51,972 nt of DNA from Rudaea sp. Lineage in GTDB: Bacteria > Pseudomonadota > Gammaproteobacteria > Xanthomonadales > Rhodanobacteraceae. The position numbers and the translations under genes are program-made. Location of the stretch: assembly GCA_025451955.1 (NCBI GenBank), contig JANWJJ010000084.1, positions 1-51,972 on the forward strand, in the 5' to 3' direction. The notes below the pieces were generated by a model. That model worked only from the letters and a program-made list of their open reading frames with translations. It was not told where the DNA came from and made no database searches. Positions within the stretch are counted from its first letter, which is position 1. Every line of letters begins with the position of its first letter. Shown here piece after piece: positions 17,552-27,000 of the stretch.

Positions 17552-17685
17552 GAGTTACGTTTTCCTTGCATGTACGCTCCGACACACATCGCGCGCAACA
17601 GCACACATATGAATGTATAGCTGGCTCAGGCTCGCAAATCCGCTGCGGTGGATCATGCAATTCACTCATTCCACGAGGTGCCGCC

Positions 17686-17850
17686 ATGTTGCATTACGCA
17701 TTGGTATTTCTGGTTATCGCCCTGATCGCAGGCGTTCTCGGTTTCACTGGTATCGCCGGCGCTTCGGTCGGCATTGCAAAGATCCTGTTTCTCGTATTCA
17801 TCGTCCTGTTTGTGATTTCGCTGATCTTTAGCCGGCGTCGAAACTATTAA
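17686..17850 (+). CDS. DUF1328-family small membrane protein
   Basis: This 54-residue protein consists almost entirely of two hydrophobic helices separated by a glycine-rich turn ([14 protein letters not shown]) and ends in a basic tail (SRRRNY). This is the DUF1328/YtjA pattern. The ATG at 17686 has GAGGTG upstream. It is probably an inner-membrane stress protein of unknown action and may lead an operon with the yqjD-like genes, which start 148 bp later. Confidence 0.8.
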   Translation: MLHYALVFLVIALIAGVLGFTGIAGASVGIAKILFLVFIVLFVISLIFSRRRNY

Positions 17851-17998
17851 TACGTGCCCGTTTTAGCACGGCCGAGCGCGAGCTGGCTGTGCGGGTCGCG
17901 CAGGATATCCGCGGCGAGAAGAAAGCCGATGCCAGCAGTATTGCGGTCGGCCGGTGCAATTTTTTCGTCATCTCACTTGGCAAATCGAGGGCAGCATT

Positions 17999-18277
17999 AT
18001 GAACACCAAAGAAGTAAAGGCACAAATCCACAAGAACGCAGATCACATCGAAAACGGTGTTGCGGCGATGGCCGCGAGCCTCGCCAACGGCGCCGAGGCG
18101 CTTGGCGAACAGCGCGATGAGCTGCAGGACAAGCTGCGTGACTTTGGTCGACGCATGCTCGACAGCACCAAGACGCTAACCGACGAAGCCACCAAGCAGG
18201 CGCGTTTGCGTCCGCTGGCCGTGTTCGGTGTAGCCTTCGTAGCCGGCGTCATCGTTGCTCGCGTCCTGCGTCGTTGA
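17999..18277 (+). CDS. YqjD/ElaB (DUF883) family protein
   Basis: The 92-residue protein has a long amphipathic helix (about 1-65, rich in Lys, Glu and Ala) followed by a C-terminal hydrophobic anchor (LAVFGVAFVAGVIVARVLRR). This is the arrangement of YqjD/ElaB, inner-membrane-anchored ribosome-associated proteins of stationary phase. The ATG at 17999 has GAGG upstream. It heads a run of three genes in the order yqjD-yqjE-yqjK-like. Confidence 0.85.
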   Translation: MNTKEVKAQIHKNADHIENGVAAMAASLANGAEALGEQRDELQDKLRDFGRRMLDSTKTLTDEATKQARLRPLAVFGVAFVAGVIVARVLRR

Positions 18278-18285
18278 CCGAACTG

Positions 18286-18696
18286 ATGATGAACGCCGTA
18301 CCCGCACGTGCGGCCCCGGCAACAAATGATGCAACTGCCACACCCGGCGAAGAATCGCCTGCGCCGCTGGCAACGGCCGCCACGGACCTGGTGCATGCTT
18401 GGGCCAATCTGCTAACCCTTGAGGCAGCCTTAGCGCGCCGTAGTCTGCGCTGGTTGTTGATTGGAACAATTGCAGCCCCTGTGATCGGCCTGAGCGCATG
18501 GCTCGGTCTGAACGTTTTGCTCGTTGCATTTATGCACATGTATACCAGAAGCTGGTTGCTGGCGTTGCTGTTTGGTTCGGGAGTGCAATGCCTGGCGCTC
18601 GCAATCCTGCTGCAACGACTGCGTCGTTGGGTGCGTGATCTTACGCTGCCACAGAGTCGTGCCGCTCTGGCGCAAGCGATGGAGCGCATGTCATGA
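18286..18696 (+). CDS. YqjE-like two-helix membrane protein
   Basis: This protein of about 136 residues has an Ala/Pro-rich N-terminus, two long hydrophobic helices (about 60-85 and 90-115) and an Arg-rich tail, as in the YqjE/holin-like family. The start is uncertain: ATGs at 18286 and 18289 are likely, and a TTG at 18274 would overlap the previous stop. The stop overlaps the next ATG (ATGA). Confidence 0.7.
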   Translation: MMNAVPARAAPATNDATATPGEESPAPLATAATDLVHAWANLLTLEAALARRSLRWLLIGTIAAPVIGLSAWLGLNVLLVAFMHMYTRSWLLALLFGSGVQCLALAILLQRLRRWVRDLTLPQSRAALAQAMERMS

Positions 18697-19040
18697 ACCA
18701 TAACAGCGCACGCGCCCGGGTACACCGCGCAAGAACGGAACTCGATCAAGCTGAACAACAACTCGCGATGCACTGTCAGCCTTGGCGCGAACGTCTGAGT
18801 CGCCATCGACTGTCCTTGCTGGTCGGCGGCGGCTTGCTTGGCGGCTTTGCGCTGGCGACGGCATCACCGCAGCGTTGGTCCCGCGTTGGTGCCACCTTGT
18901 TTGGCAGCGTTGCGTGGCTGGTGCGCTCACCCATCGGGCCGGCCCTGCTGGGTGCTTTGTGGACTGGTATACCAGGCTCCGTCAACGCACACCGCTCACA
19001 TCCGGCCGCTGTTGTCTGTCCGGCATCACCGGACAGGTAA
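18693..19040 (+). CDS. YqjK-like protein
   Basis: The 115-residue protein has a charged N-terminal helix (RARTELDQAEQQLAMHCQPW), a glycine-rich hydrophobic segment (LLVGGGLLGGFALA) and a second hydrophobic stretch. Identification rests mainly on its place after yqjD- and yqjE-like genes and on the overlap with the latter. The last 20 residues look unconserved. Confidence 0.6.
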   Translation: MNHNSARARVHRARTELDQAEQQLAMHCQPWRERLSRHRLSLLVGGGLLGGFALATASPQRWSRVGATLFGSVAWLVRSPIGPALLGALWTGIPGSVNAHRSHPAAVVCPASPDR

Positions 19041-19043
19041 GCG

Positions 19044-20126
19044 ATGAACGCCGAGCCCGATTCCGACGGCGTCGGCCCGACTGCCGTACACCCTACGCGC
19101 AACCGTTTGCTGGCCGGAATCCTCGCGCTGCTTGCGCTGTACGCATGCTCCGCAGCGGCGGTCCTGCTCGTACCGCTGCTGCTGGCAGTGCTCATGAGTC
19201 TGATGCTTGCACCGGCAGTGCGCCTGCTGTGCCGCTGGCACTTGCCGAGAGTGCTGGCCACGTTGCTGGTTCTGCTGTTCACGATCATTTTGACCGGGTC
19301 GCTGTTAGCGAGCCTAGTTGCGCCCGCGCGAGCCTGGATGGCGCAAGTGCCGAAATCGCTTGACCGCATCGAGCTTGCACTGAGCAAGCTGCGCCAACCG
19401 TTGCTGGCAGCCACACATGCCAGCGAGCAGATCACCAAACTTGCAAACATCGGCGGCGGAAGCAAGTCTCAGCGCGTCGTGGACACGGGTCCGAGCCGCA
19501 TCGCGCAAATGCTCAGCGCGACGCCGGCAGCACTCGCCAGCATGATCGCCACCTTGCTGTTGATCTTCATCTTCCTGTTGCACGGCGATGCACTGCTGCG
19601 CAAATTCGTCGAGCTGGCGCCAGCACTGCGAATAAAGAAAGACATTGTGATCGCCACGCGCAGCGCGCAGCACGAACTGTCGACCTATATGATCACGATC
19701 GCCGCGATCAACGGCGTGCTCGGTCTGCTTACATCCGCGGCGCTTTGGTGGCTTGGCGTGGACGATCCGCTGCTCTGGGGAGGCGTGGTCGCGATCCTGA
19801 ATTTCGCACCGTTTGTAGGGCCGATGGTTGCCGTGACGATACTCATCGTGGTCGGCTTCTCGCGCTACGAGACTCCGCTTGCTGCTCTCAGCGTACCTGG
19901 GGTTTTCTTGGTGCTGCACCTGATCGAGGGACAGCTGGTGACACCACTGACCGTTGGGCGCCGGCTGGCGCTGGATCCGGTGATGGTCTTCCTCGCGCTC
20001 ATGCTGTTTGGCTGGCTATGGGGTGTCGCCGGCTTGTTGTTGGCAATGCCGCTACTGACCTGTCTGAGGATCGTTGCCGAGCGCATACCCGCATGGAACA
20101 CACTGGCGATAATGCTGGGAGCATGA
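19044..20126 (+). CDS. AI-2E-type (PerM/YdiK) family permease
   Basis: This 360-residue inner-membrane protein has about eight hydrophobic segments: two near 22-65, one near 72-95, a soluble loop at about 95-165, and the rest C-terminal. It has the family-typical LNFAPFVGPMVA motif near 255 and ends in a hydrophobic cluster. Members of this family export small molecules or ions; TqsA was linked to AI-2 export, but most homologues have no assigned substrate. The start has AGG upstream, 3 bp after the yqjK-like stop. Its stop overlaps the next start (ATGA). Confidence 0.88.
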   Translation: MNAEPDSDGVGPTAVHPTRNRLLAGILALLALYACSAAAVLLVPLLLAVLMSLMLAPAVRLLCRWHLPRVLATLLVLLFTIILTGSLLASLVAPARAWMAQVPKSLDRIELALSKLRQPLLAATHASEQITKLANIGGGSKSQRVVDTGPSRIAQMLSATPAALASMIATLLLIFIFLLHGDALLRKFVELAPALRIKKDIVIATRSAQHELSTYMITIAAINGVLGLLTSAALWWLGVDDPLLWGGVVAILNFAPFVGPMVAVTILIVVGFSRYETPLAALSVPGVFLVLHLIEGQLVTPLTVGRRLALDPVMVFLALMLFGWLWGVAGLLLAMPLLTCLRIVAERIPAWNTLAIMLGA

Positions 20127-21439
20127 GCCTCGCGCAGGAAGGAAGACGAACTTTGAGCAAGCAGCGTAAGACCACAGAGAAGAGAACTCCGGTTTGGCAA
20201 ATGCTAAGCGCCGGATTGATTACGGGTGCAGCCGACGACGATCCGAGCGGCATCGCGACGTATTCCCAAGTTGGCGCCGTGTTCGGCTACGCCACGATGT
20301 GGAGCGTGCTGTTGGCGCTGCCACTGATGATTGCCATCCAGACGATCTGCGCGCGTATCGGGCGCGTCACCGGTGCAGGCATCGGCGCCAATATCCGCAG
20401 GCACTATACGCACGGGCTGGCATATAGCTTGGTATTCGCTCTCGTGATCGCCAATGTCATCAATCTTGCGGCCGACATCGGCGCGATGGGTGCGGCGCTC
20501 AAGCTGTTGATCGGCGGCCCCGCACTGGCGTATACCGCCGCATTCGCGCTGCTCTCGCTCGCGCTTCAGGTGTTCATTCCGTTTTCGTACTACTCGCCTA
20601 TCCTCAAGGTACTTACGCTCAGCCTGTTTGCGTACGTGGCAACCGTTTTCGCAATCGATGTCCCGTGGGGCGAAGTAGCACGGAATGTTTTCATCCCGCA
20701 TATCGCGCTCAATGCCAAGTATGCAGTCGCGATCGTAGCCGTGCTTGGCACCACTATCAGTCCTTATCTGTTTTTCTGGCAAGCCGCGCAGGAGGTGGAA
20801 GAGGTACGCGATGCGGGTAACGATCGAAAACCGCTCACGCACAAGCCACGACAGGGGCCGGACGCGCTGCGGCGTATCGGCATCGACACGATGATCGGCA
20901 TGTTCGTTTCAGAAATCGTGGCATTCTTCATCATCCTTACTGCCGCCGTGGTTCTGAACGCGCACGGCAAAACCGACATCAATTCTGCCGCAGAAGCCGC
21001 GGCCGCATTGCGTCCGCTGGCTGGCCCATTTGCCTTCGCCGTTTTCGCTGCGGGAATCATCGGCACCGGCCTGCTTGCCGTGCCCGTACTGGCCGGGTCT
21101 GCGGCGTATGGTGTGGCCGAAGCGCTTGGCAAACCCTCTGGATTGGAACGCAAACCGCACCAGGCAAAAATCTTCTACGCGGTGCTGATTGTCGCCAGCT
21201 TTGCAGGTGTGCTGCTCAATTTCACGTCCATCGATCCGATCAAGGCGCTCTACTGGAGCGCAGTCTTCAACGGTGTTGCAGCAGTCCCGATCATGGTGGT
21301 GATCATGATGCTCGGCCTGAACCCACGCATCATGGGAACGTTCACCATACCGGCATGGTTGAAGATTCTCGGCTGGATCGCCACGCTCGTCATGGCAACC
21401 GCCGCTGTCGTCATGTTCGCAACCTGGCAAACTTCCTGA
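20123..21439 (+). CDS. NRAMP-like divalent metal transporter
   Basis: The 438-residue protein has the NRAMP fold pattern of about 11 membrane helices. The first unwound-helix motif is DDDPSGIATYSQ instead of the canonical DPGN. The helix-6 motif reads GTTISPYLFFWQ, without the MPH triplet used by Mn/Fe carriers to bind metal. It therefore belongs to a divergent NRAMP branch whose ion is not predictable from sequence. The ATG at 20123 overlaps the previous stop. A cytoplasmic charged loop lies near 230-255. Confidence 0.85.
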   Translation: MSLAQEGRRTLSKQRKTTEKRTPVWQMLSAGLITGAADDDPSGIATYSQVGAVFGYATMWSVLLALPLMIAIQTICARIGRVTGAGIGANIRRHYTHGLAYSLVFALVIANVINLAADIGAMGAALKLLIGGPALAYTAAFALLSLALQVFIPFSYYSPILKVLTLSLFAYVATVFAIDVPWGEVARNVFIPHIALNAKYAVAIVAVLGTTISPYLFFWQAAQEVEEVRDAGNDRKPLTHKPRQGPDALRRIGIDTMIGMFVSEIVAFFIILTAAVVLNAHGKTDINSAAEAAAALRPLAGPFAFAVFAAGIIGTGLLAVPVLAGSAAYGVAEALGKPSGLERKPHQAKIFYAVLIVASFAGVLLNFTSIDPIKALYWSAVFNGVAAVPIMVVIMMLGLNPRIMGTFTIPAWLKILGWIATLVMATAAVVMFATWQTS

Positions 21440-21483
21440 TGTGCACGGCATCGACCTTCGGCTGCAGTGCGATGCGACTCTAA

Positions 21484-21499
21484 TGTTTGCTAGCGAACA
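21484..21499 (+). promoter_or_regulatory. CRP-type operator 8, before the DUF3096 gene
   Basis: TGTTTG-CTAG-CGAACA is a palindrome with one mismatch to the consensus. ATAGCAT follows at 21521 with the 21-bp spacing. Transcription would start near 21533, 31 bases before the ATG at 21564. Confidence 0.6.
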
Positions 21500-21563
21500 G
21501 ACCACAGCGGCTTTGGCGGGATAGCATCCGCTACGTCGCACTTCGCGGATGGAGGATAATTTC

Positions 21564-21716
21564 ATGCACCCCACATTGAGTCTTGGTCCATTGGTTTCGC
21601 TGATCGCCGGCATTATGATTTTGATAATGCCGCGATTACTGAATTACATTGTGGCGATTTATCTGATCGTCATCGGATTGATCGGTTTGTTCGGCACCGG
21701 CAACCTGCATTTGTAA
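21564..21716 (+). CDS. DUF3096 small membrane protein
   Basis: This 50-residue protein (MHPTLSLGPLVSLIAGIMIL...) has two hydrophobic helices and a short turn, with the MPRLLNYIVAIYLI pattern of DUF3096. The ATG is preceded by GGAGG. It is followed 10 bp later by the DUF3309 gene. The function of the family is unknown, and it often occurs with other stress-type small membrane proteins. Confidence 0.8.
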   Translation: MHPTLSLGPLVSLIAGIMILIMPRLLNYIVAIYLIVIGLIGLFGTGNLHL

Positions 21717-21726
21717 GGAGAACATC

Positions 21727-21885
21727 ATGACCTTAGGCACAATCCTGTTGATCGCTCTGGTATTGCTCCTGATCGGCGCGGTCCCGAGCTGGCCGCACAG
21801 CCGCAGTTGGGGATATGGCCCCAGCGGAGGTTTGGGCGTGGTGTTGCTCGTGGTCATCGTGCTGTTGGTCCTGGGACGAATATAA
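21727..21885 (+). CDS. DUF3309 small membrane protein
   Basis: The 52-residue protein has an N-terminal hydrophobic helix, a central WPHSRSWGYGPSGG segment and a second hydrophobic helix, which is the DUF3309 pattern. AGGAG precedes the ATG. It is co-transcribed with the DUF3096 gene. Function unknown. Confidence 0.82.
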   Translation: MTLGTILLIALVLLLIGAVPSWPHSRSWGYGPSGGLGVVLLVVIVLLVLGRI

Positions 21886-21945
21886 GTCGCGCGCTCGGAA
21901 CTTCGACATGCGAGTCACCCATCTGGGCGACCGCATGCGGATATT

Positions 21946-21961
21946 TGTACATTGCCGTACC
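21946..21961 (+). promoter_or_regulatory. CRP-type operator 9, directly before the PLD lipoprotein start
   Basis: TGTACA-TTGC-CGTACC has two mismatches to the consensus and ends 3 bases before the ATG at 21965. The hexamer at regulon spacing (AGAATT, 21983-21988) lies inside the coding region. Either the site blocks translation or transcription, or the true start is further downstream, or the site is not used. Confidence 0.4.
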
Positions 21962-21964
21962 GAC

Positions 21965-23563
21965 ATGCAGCTTTTCAGACTGAGAATTCTGACCCACTCG
22001 TTTGGTGTGCTCGCGTTTGTTGTCCTGCTTGCCGCCTGCTCGTCGCTGCGTCCGGATTTCGTCAAGAACCCTTCAAATGCGTTACCTCCAGTGACGGATA
22101 CGCCGTCGGCGCACTACATCACTGGCGAGTTGAGCCAACATGGCAACGACTCGGGATTTCGTTTGCTCACCAAGAGCACGAACGCACTGATGAGCCGTGT
22201 CGCACTGGCCGATCACGCCGAACATTCAATCGACCTGCAGTATTACATCTTCAAGAACGACGAGACTGGACGCTTGCTCGCACAGCGTCTGCTGGCGGCA
22301 GCGGATCGTGGTGTGCGTGTGCGCATGCTGCTCGACGACATCAATCTGACAGACGAGGATCGGATGCTCGATGCCCTCGATGCGCACCCCAACATCGAAG
22401 TGCGATTGTTCAATCCATTCCGCACACGCAATCCGTCGATGCTGTCAAAGATTGGCCAATTCGTACTGGAAGGGCGCAGGCTTAATCGGCGCATGCACAA
22501 CAAATCGTTCATCGTCGACGGCACCGTGGCAATTGTCGGCGGACGCAACATCGGCAACGACTATTTCGATGCCGGCAGCGACACCAATTTTCGCGATCTC
22601 GATCTGCTGGCGATCGGGCCGGTGGTGCACGAGGCGTCGCGCATTTTCGACGACTACTGGAACAGCGACGCGGCCTATCCGGTCACCGCCTTCCGCAAGT
22701 TGCACGATACCCAGGGCGATCTGACGCGCCTGCGCAAGGCGCTGGCTCGCGACGCGCGCGCCTTTGCGCAATCGGACTATGCGCAAGCCACGCTGGAACA
22801 ATTGCCCGGCGGCGCAACCGCTGACCGCCGCGGCGACTGGTTCTGGGGACCGGCCGTGGTGGTAGCCGATGAACCGGACAAGGTCGATCCTGGCTCGGGC
22901 GGCGATGCGGCGGCGCTGCGCATCGGGCCGACGCTCAAAACGATGGTCGATGCCGCGCACGACGAGGTGCTGCTGGTGTCGCCCTACTTCGTGCCGGGCG
23001 ACAGCGGCACGCGCTTTCTCACCGCGCTGGCGGAACACGGCGTCGCGGTGCGCGTACTCACCAATTCGCTGGCATCGACCGACGAACCGGCCGTGCATTC
23101 CGGCTACGCGCATTACCGCCGCGCGCTGCTCGCTGGCGGCGTGCAATTGTACGAGTTGCAGCCGGCGACCGGCGCGCCGCAGCCGGCAACTGCGGGCGGA
23201 ACCTCATCGAGCGTCAGTTTGCACGCCAAGGCGATGGTGGTGGATAGCACCCACGTTTTCATCGGCTCGATGAACATGGATCAGCGCTCCAAGCTGCTCA
23301 ATACTGAGATGGGCATCATCATCGATTCGGCGCCGCTGGCGCAGGCGGTCGAAAAATTCTTCGACACGGCGATTCTTCCGGAAAACGCGTTTCACGTTGT
23401 ACTGCAAAAGTCACCGGCCAGTCTAACGGGTGCCGCGCAGATGACATGGTTATGGAGCGAAAAAGACGTAGCGAAGAGCGCACACAACGATCCGGGCGCC
23501 TCACGGATGCGGCGTCTGGAAGTTTCCGTGCTGGGCCTGTTGCCCATCGAAGGGTTGCTGTAA
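21965..23563 (+). CDS. Phospholipase-D-type lipoprotein (ClsC/YmdC-like)
   Basis: The 532-residue protein has a lipoprotein-type signal (FGVLAFVVLLAAC) and two phospholipase D catalytic motifs, HNKSFIVDGTVAIVGGRN near 178 and LHAKAMVVDSTHVFIGSMN near 420, each with the HxKx4D signature. Such proteins include cardiolipin synthase C, which joins phosphatidylglycerol and phosphatidylethanolamine; other members are phospholipases. The lipobox suggests anchoring on the periplasmic face. It is slightly longer than E. coli ClsC. The stop overlaps the next ATG by one base. Confidence 0.85.
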   Translation: MQLFRLRILTHSFGVLAFVVLLAACSSLRPDFVKNPSNALPPVTDTPSAHYITGELSQHGNDSGFRLLTKSTNALMSRVALADHAEHSIDLQYYIFKNDETGRLLAQRLLAAADRGVRVRMLLDDINLTDEDRMLDALDAHPNIEVRLFNPFRTRNPSMLSKIGQFVLEGRRLNRRMHNKSFIVDGTVAIVGGRNIGNDYFDAGSDTNFRDLDLLAIGPVVHEASRIFDDYWNSDAAYPVTAFRKLHDTQGDLTRLRKALARDARAFAQSDYAQATLEQLPGGATADRRGDWFWGPAVVVADEPDKVDPGSGGDAAALRIGPTLKTMVDAAHDEVLLVSPYFVPGDSGTRFLTALAEHGVAVRVLTNSLASTDEPAVHSGYAHYRRALLAGGVQLYELQPATGAPQPATAGGTSSSVSLHAKAMVVDSTHVFIGSMNMDQRSKLLNTEMGIIIDSAPLAQAVEKFFDTAILPENAFHVVLQKSPASLTGAAQMTWLWSEKDVAKSAHNDPGASRMRRLEVSVLGLLPIEGLL

Positions 23564-23964
23564 TGCGCATATCCAGAACATACGCGGCGATTTGTTTACT
23601 TTTGCTCATCGCATTCGCAATGCCGCCGGCGTTCGGTCGGCAAGCAAGTGAACAAAGCAGGATCGACTACTTGATCGGCTCGATCGCCGGCTTGCACGAC
23701 GCCCGCTTCATTCGCAACGGCACCGAATACGATTCACAACGCGCAGCCGACCACTTGCGTCTCAAACTTCGCGTGGCCGGCAGCCGCGTCGAAACCGCGG
23801 CGGATTTCATCGCTGATTGCGCGACTGGCTCATCGGTTACAGGTAAGCCATACCAGATCAAGTTCGCGGATGGCCACTTTGTCGCTGTCGCAGCGTTCTT
23901 GCGAAAAAAACTTGCTGCATGGACACGCGAACAGAACCCATTATCGGCGCCAGGCGATCGCTGA
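23563..23964 (+). CDS. DUF5329-family secreted protein
   Basis: This 133-residue protein has a signal peptide (ICLLLLIAFAMPPAFG). Its pattern YLIGSIAGLHDARFIRNGTEY ... AADFIADCATGSSVTGKPY ... DGHFVAVAAFL is typical of DUF5329. It is probably periplasmic. Its start overlaps the PLD gene stop (TAATG), so the two are coupled. It converges on the GH94 gene, with stops 36 bp apart. Function unknown. Confidence 0.82.
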   Translation: MRISRTYAAICLLLLIAFAMPPAFGRQASEQSRIDYLIGSIAGLHDARFIRNGTEYDSQRAADHLRLKLRVAGSRVETAADFIADCATGSSVTGKPYQIKFADGHFVAVAAFLRKKLAAWTREQNPLSAPGDR

Positions 23965-24000
23965 CTGGATTATGGAATTCTTGCGCAAATCCCGTTCGGC

Positions 24001-27000
24001 CTACCCAAGCACCACACGCACACGATGCGCCCCGCCATCGTCGGTCAGCGGAATTCTGGCAACGCAGCTCGGGTCGTCGGCCAGCACCGCGCCGTCAAGT
24101 TCTACACGCGCGACACCACAACTCACGTGCGCCGGATTTTCCACGGTGATTTCGTAACGGGTGATAGTCGCGTCCTTGCCGTGATGACGATAGACGATGG
24201 CGTAACCCGGCCAGGATTTCGGAACGCACGGGTTGAGTGACAGACGATCGCCAAGCAACTGGAACCCCAGAACCGCTTCAAGCCCGGCGCGATACAGCCA
24301 GCCGGCCGAGCCGGTGTACCAGGTCCAGCCACCGCGCCCGATATACGGCGCCACCGAATAGACATCCGCACAGGCGACGTAGGGTTCCACCCGATAACGT
24401 GCGATCGCGTCGGTGCTGTCGCTGTGACGAATCGGATTGAGGATGTCGAACACTTCCGCGGCGCGGTCGCCATTGCCAAGCAGCGCCCACGCGAAAATCG
24501 ACCAGGTCGCGCCATGCGTGTATTGCCCGCCGTTTTCGCGAATGCCTTGCGGATAACCCTTGATGTAACCGGGATTCTCGCGGCTGTTTTCGAACGGTGG
24601 CGTGAACAGCCGATGGATGCGGTTGGTGCGATCGATCAGCATCCGATCGACCGAGGCCATCGCTTGTGCTGCGTGCTGCCGATTAGTCGCACCGGCCAGC
24701 ACACTCCACGATTGCGCGATCACATCAATTCTGCATTCGTCGCTTGAATGTGACCCGAGCGGTGTGCCGTCGTCGTAATAGCCACGACGATACCAGTGGC
24801 CGTCCCAGCCGTTTTCGCCATCGAGCACGTCGCGCAATGCCGTCGCGTAGTCGGTCCATTGGTGGACACGCGCATGATCGCCGCGCGCATCCGCCAAGGG
24901 TGCGAAGGCATCGATGGTCGCGAGCAGGAACCAAGCCATCCAGATACTTTCACCGCAACCCTTGGCGCCGACATTGTTCATGCCGTCGTTCCAGTCGCCG
25001 GTGCCCATCAAGGGCAGGCCGTGAGCGCCACGAGTCAAACTCGAATCGATGGCGCGCGCACAGTGTTCGTACACACTGACGGATTCTTTTCCAGCCGTCG
25101 GCTGGAAAAACGCATCGGTGTCGCCGTCCTTGATCGTCTCGCCTTCCAGGAATGGCAGAGCTTCGTCGAGTAATCCGGTATCGCCGGTAGTGGAAATATA
25201 ATGCGTGGCAGCATACGGCAACCAGATGCGGTCGTCGCTGATGCGCGTGCGGATGCCTTGCCCCGATGGCGGCAACCACCAATGTTGCACATCGCCCTGG
25301 ATGAATTGCCGTGCTGCCGACCGCAACAAATGTTCGCGCGCAACATCGGGGCGCGCGACGCACAACGCCATCACATCCTGCAGCTGATCGCGAAAGCCAT
25401 AGGCACCACTAGCCTGGTAATAAGCCGTGCGCGCCCATACTCGACAGCCCAGCACCTGATACAGCAGCCAATCGTTGAGAAGAATGTCCATCGCCCGATC
25501 CGGCGTGCGTACTTGCACCGTATCGAGCAACTGATTCCATTGCGTTGATACCTCGCGTAATGCGGCACCCAGATCGGCTGTGCGGTATTTCGCAATCAGC
25601 GCCTGCGCGTCGGCACTCGAAGCGGCATCGCCAAGCATGAATACGATTTCGACTTTTTCGCCGGGCGCCAATTCAATCGAGGTTTGCAACGCGCCACAGG
25701 GATCGAGTCCGGCACCGGTGCGTCCGGACAACGCAGCGTTCTGCGTCAGCGCTGCGGGACGATCGACAGCGCCGTGACGACCAAGAAACTCCAGACGGTC
25801 GCCGCTGCACGCCTGTTGCCGTCCACCAAGATCGATGAAGGCCACGCGCTCGGCAAACTCGGCACGCCACGTATTTCGCGCGAATAACGCACCGGTCGGC
25901 GCATCGCGTGAAGTCACGATAAAAGGCGCCGTTACGTTGCCGTTCGCGCCCAACGCCCATTCGACATAACCGGTAATCGACAAATGCCGTGCACGCGCGG
26001 AACGGTTATGCAGGCGTAGCCGTGACAACTTCAGCGGATCGTCCTTCGGCACGAATTGCAGCAAGTTTACGTCGATGCCGTGCGCCGCATGCGCGAAGCG
26101 GGTGTAGCCCTTGCCGTGCTCAATGTTATACGTCGCGCTCGGTACACGGATCGGCAGCGGCGTGGCGCTCCACAAATCGCCGGTATCGTCATCGCGCAGA
26201 TACAACGCTTCGTGCGGCGTGTCGCTGACCGGATCGTTGGGCCACGGAGTCAACGGATTTTGCTGGCTGTTGATCGACCACGTATAGCCACCGCCTTCGG
26301 CCGATACCAGAAAACCGAAGTCGGGATTGGCGATGACATTGATCCACGGCAGCGGCGTGCAGTACTCGTCGGTCAGCGTGATCGCATAGGCTCGTCCCGC
26401 GTCGATAAAGCCGCCGATGCCGTTGTCGAATTCGCACGGTGCAGGCGCGACTGGCAACGTGGATGCCCGCGCGGATTGCAAGCGTTTTGCTGGCACCGCG
26501 ACCGCAACACTGGAATCGTCGTCGCGATTTTCCACTGCGCGATCGGGCAGCCCATCGGCGGCGTCCAGCACGATACGCGCGACCGTGGCCAGACCATCAC
26601 GCAAGGCAGCGGAAATCGCCTTGTCGCGCAGCACGAACACCGCCGCCTGAACCGCATCATGTTCGGCCTTCAACGCGACGTTCTGGGCCTGCACGCACTG
26701 GTCCAGCGACGCATGCAGCGCATCGCCATCGTCGCTCGCAGCGTCGAGGAGTACGACATCGGCCCCGAGCCGCTTGGCTTGCCAGTAACGTTGCGCCAGC
26801 AATAATTCGCGCACGCAGGCCACACCGGATTCGGCCGTGACGCGCGCCAGCACAATGGGACGGTCGCCGGAAATACCGCATGCCCACAGCACAGGCGCGC
26901 CGCCGCTGCCGCGTTCTAGCACGACGGTGGACGCGCGCAGACGGCTGTCGGCAACCAGCAGCGCGCCGACCAGGGTGTCGAAACGCGCGGCTTGCGCGGC

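Noticed and set aside
17571-17586. Partial operator TGTACG-CTCC-GACACA
   Set aside because: The right half does not fit and it overlaps the predicted -10 region of operator 7.
21815-21964. N-terminal extension of the PLD lipoprotein (50 more residues)
   Set aside because: The extension has no conserved features, overlaps the DUF3309 gene and would place the lipoprotein signal in the middle of the protein.
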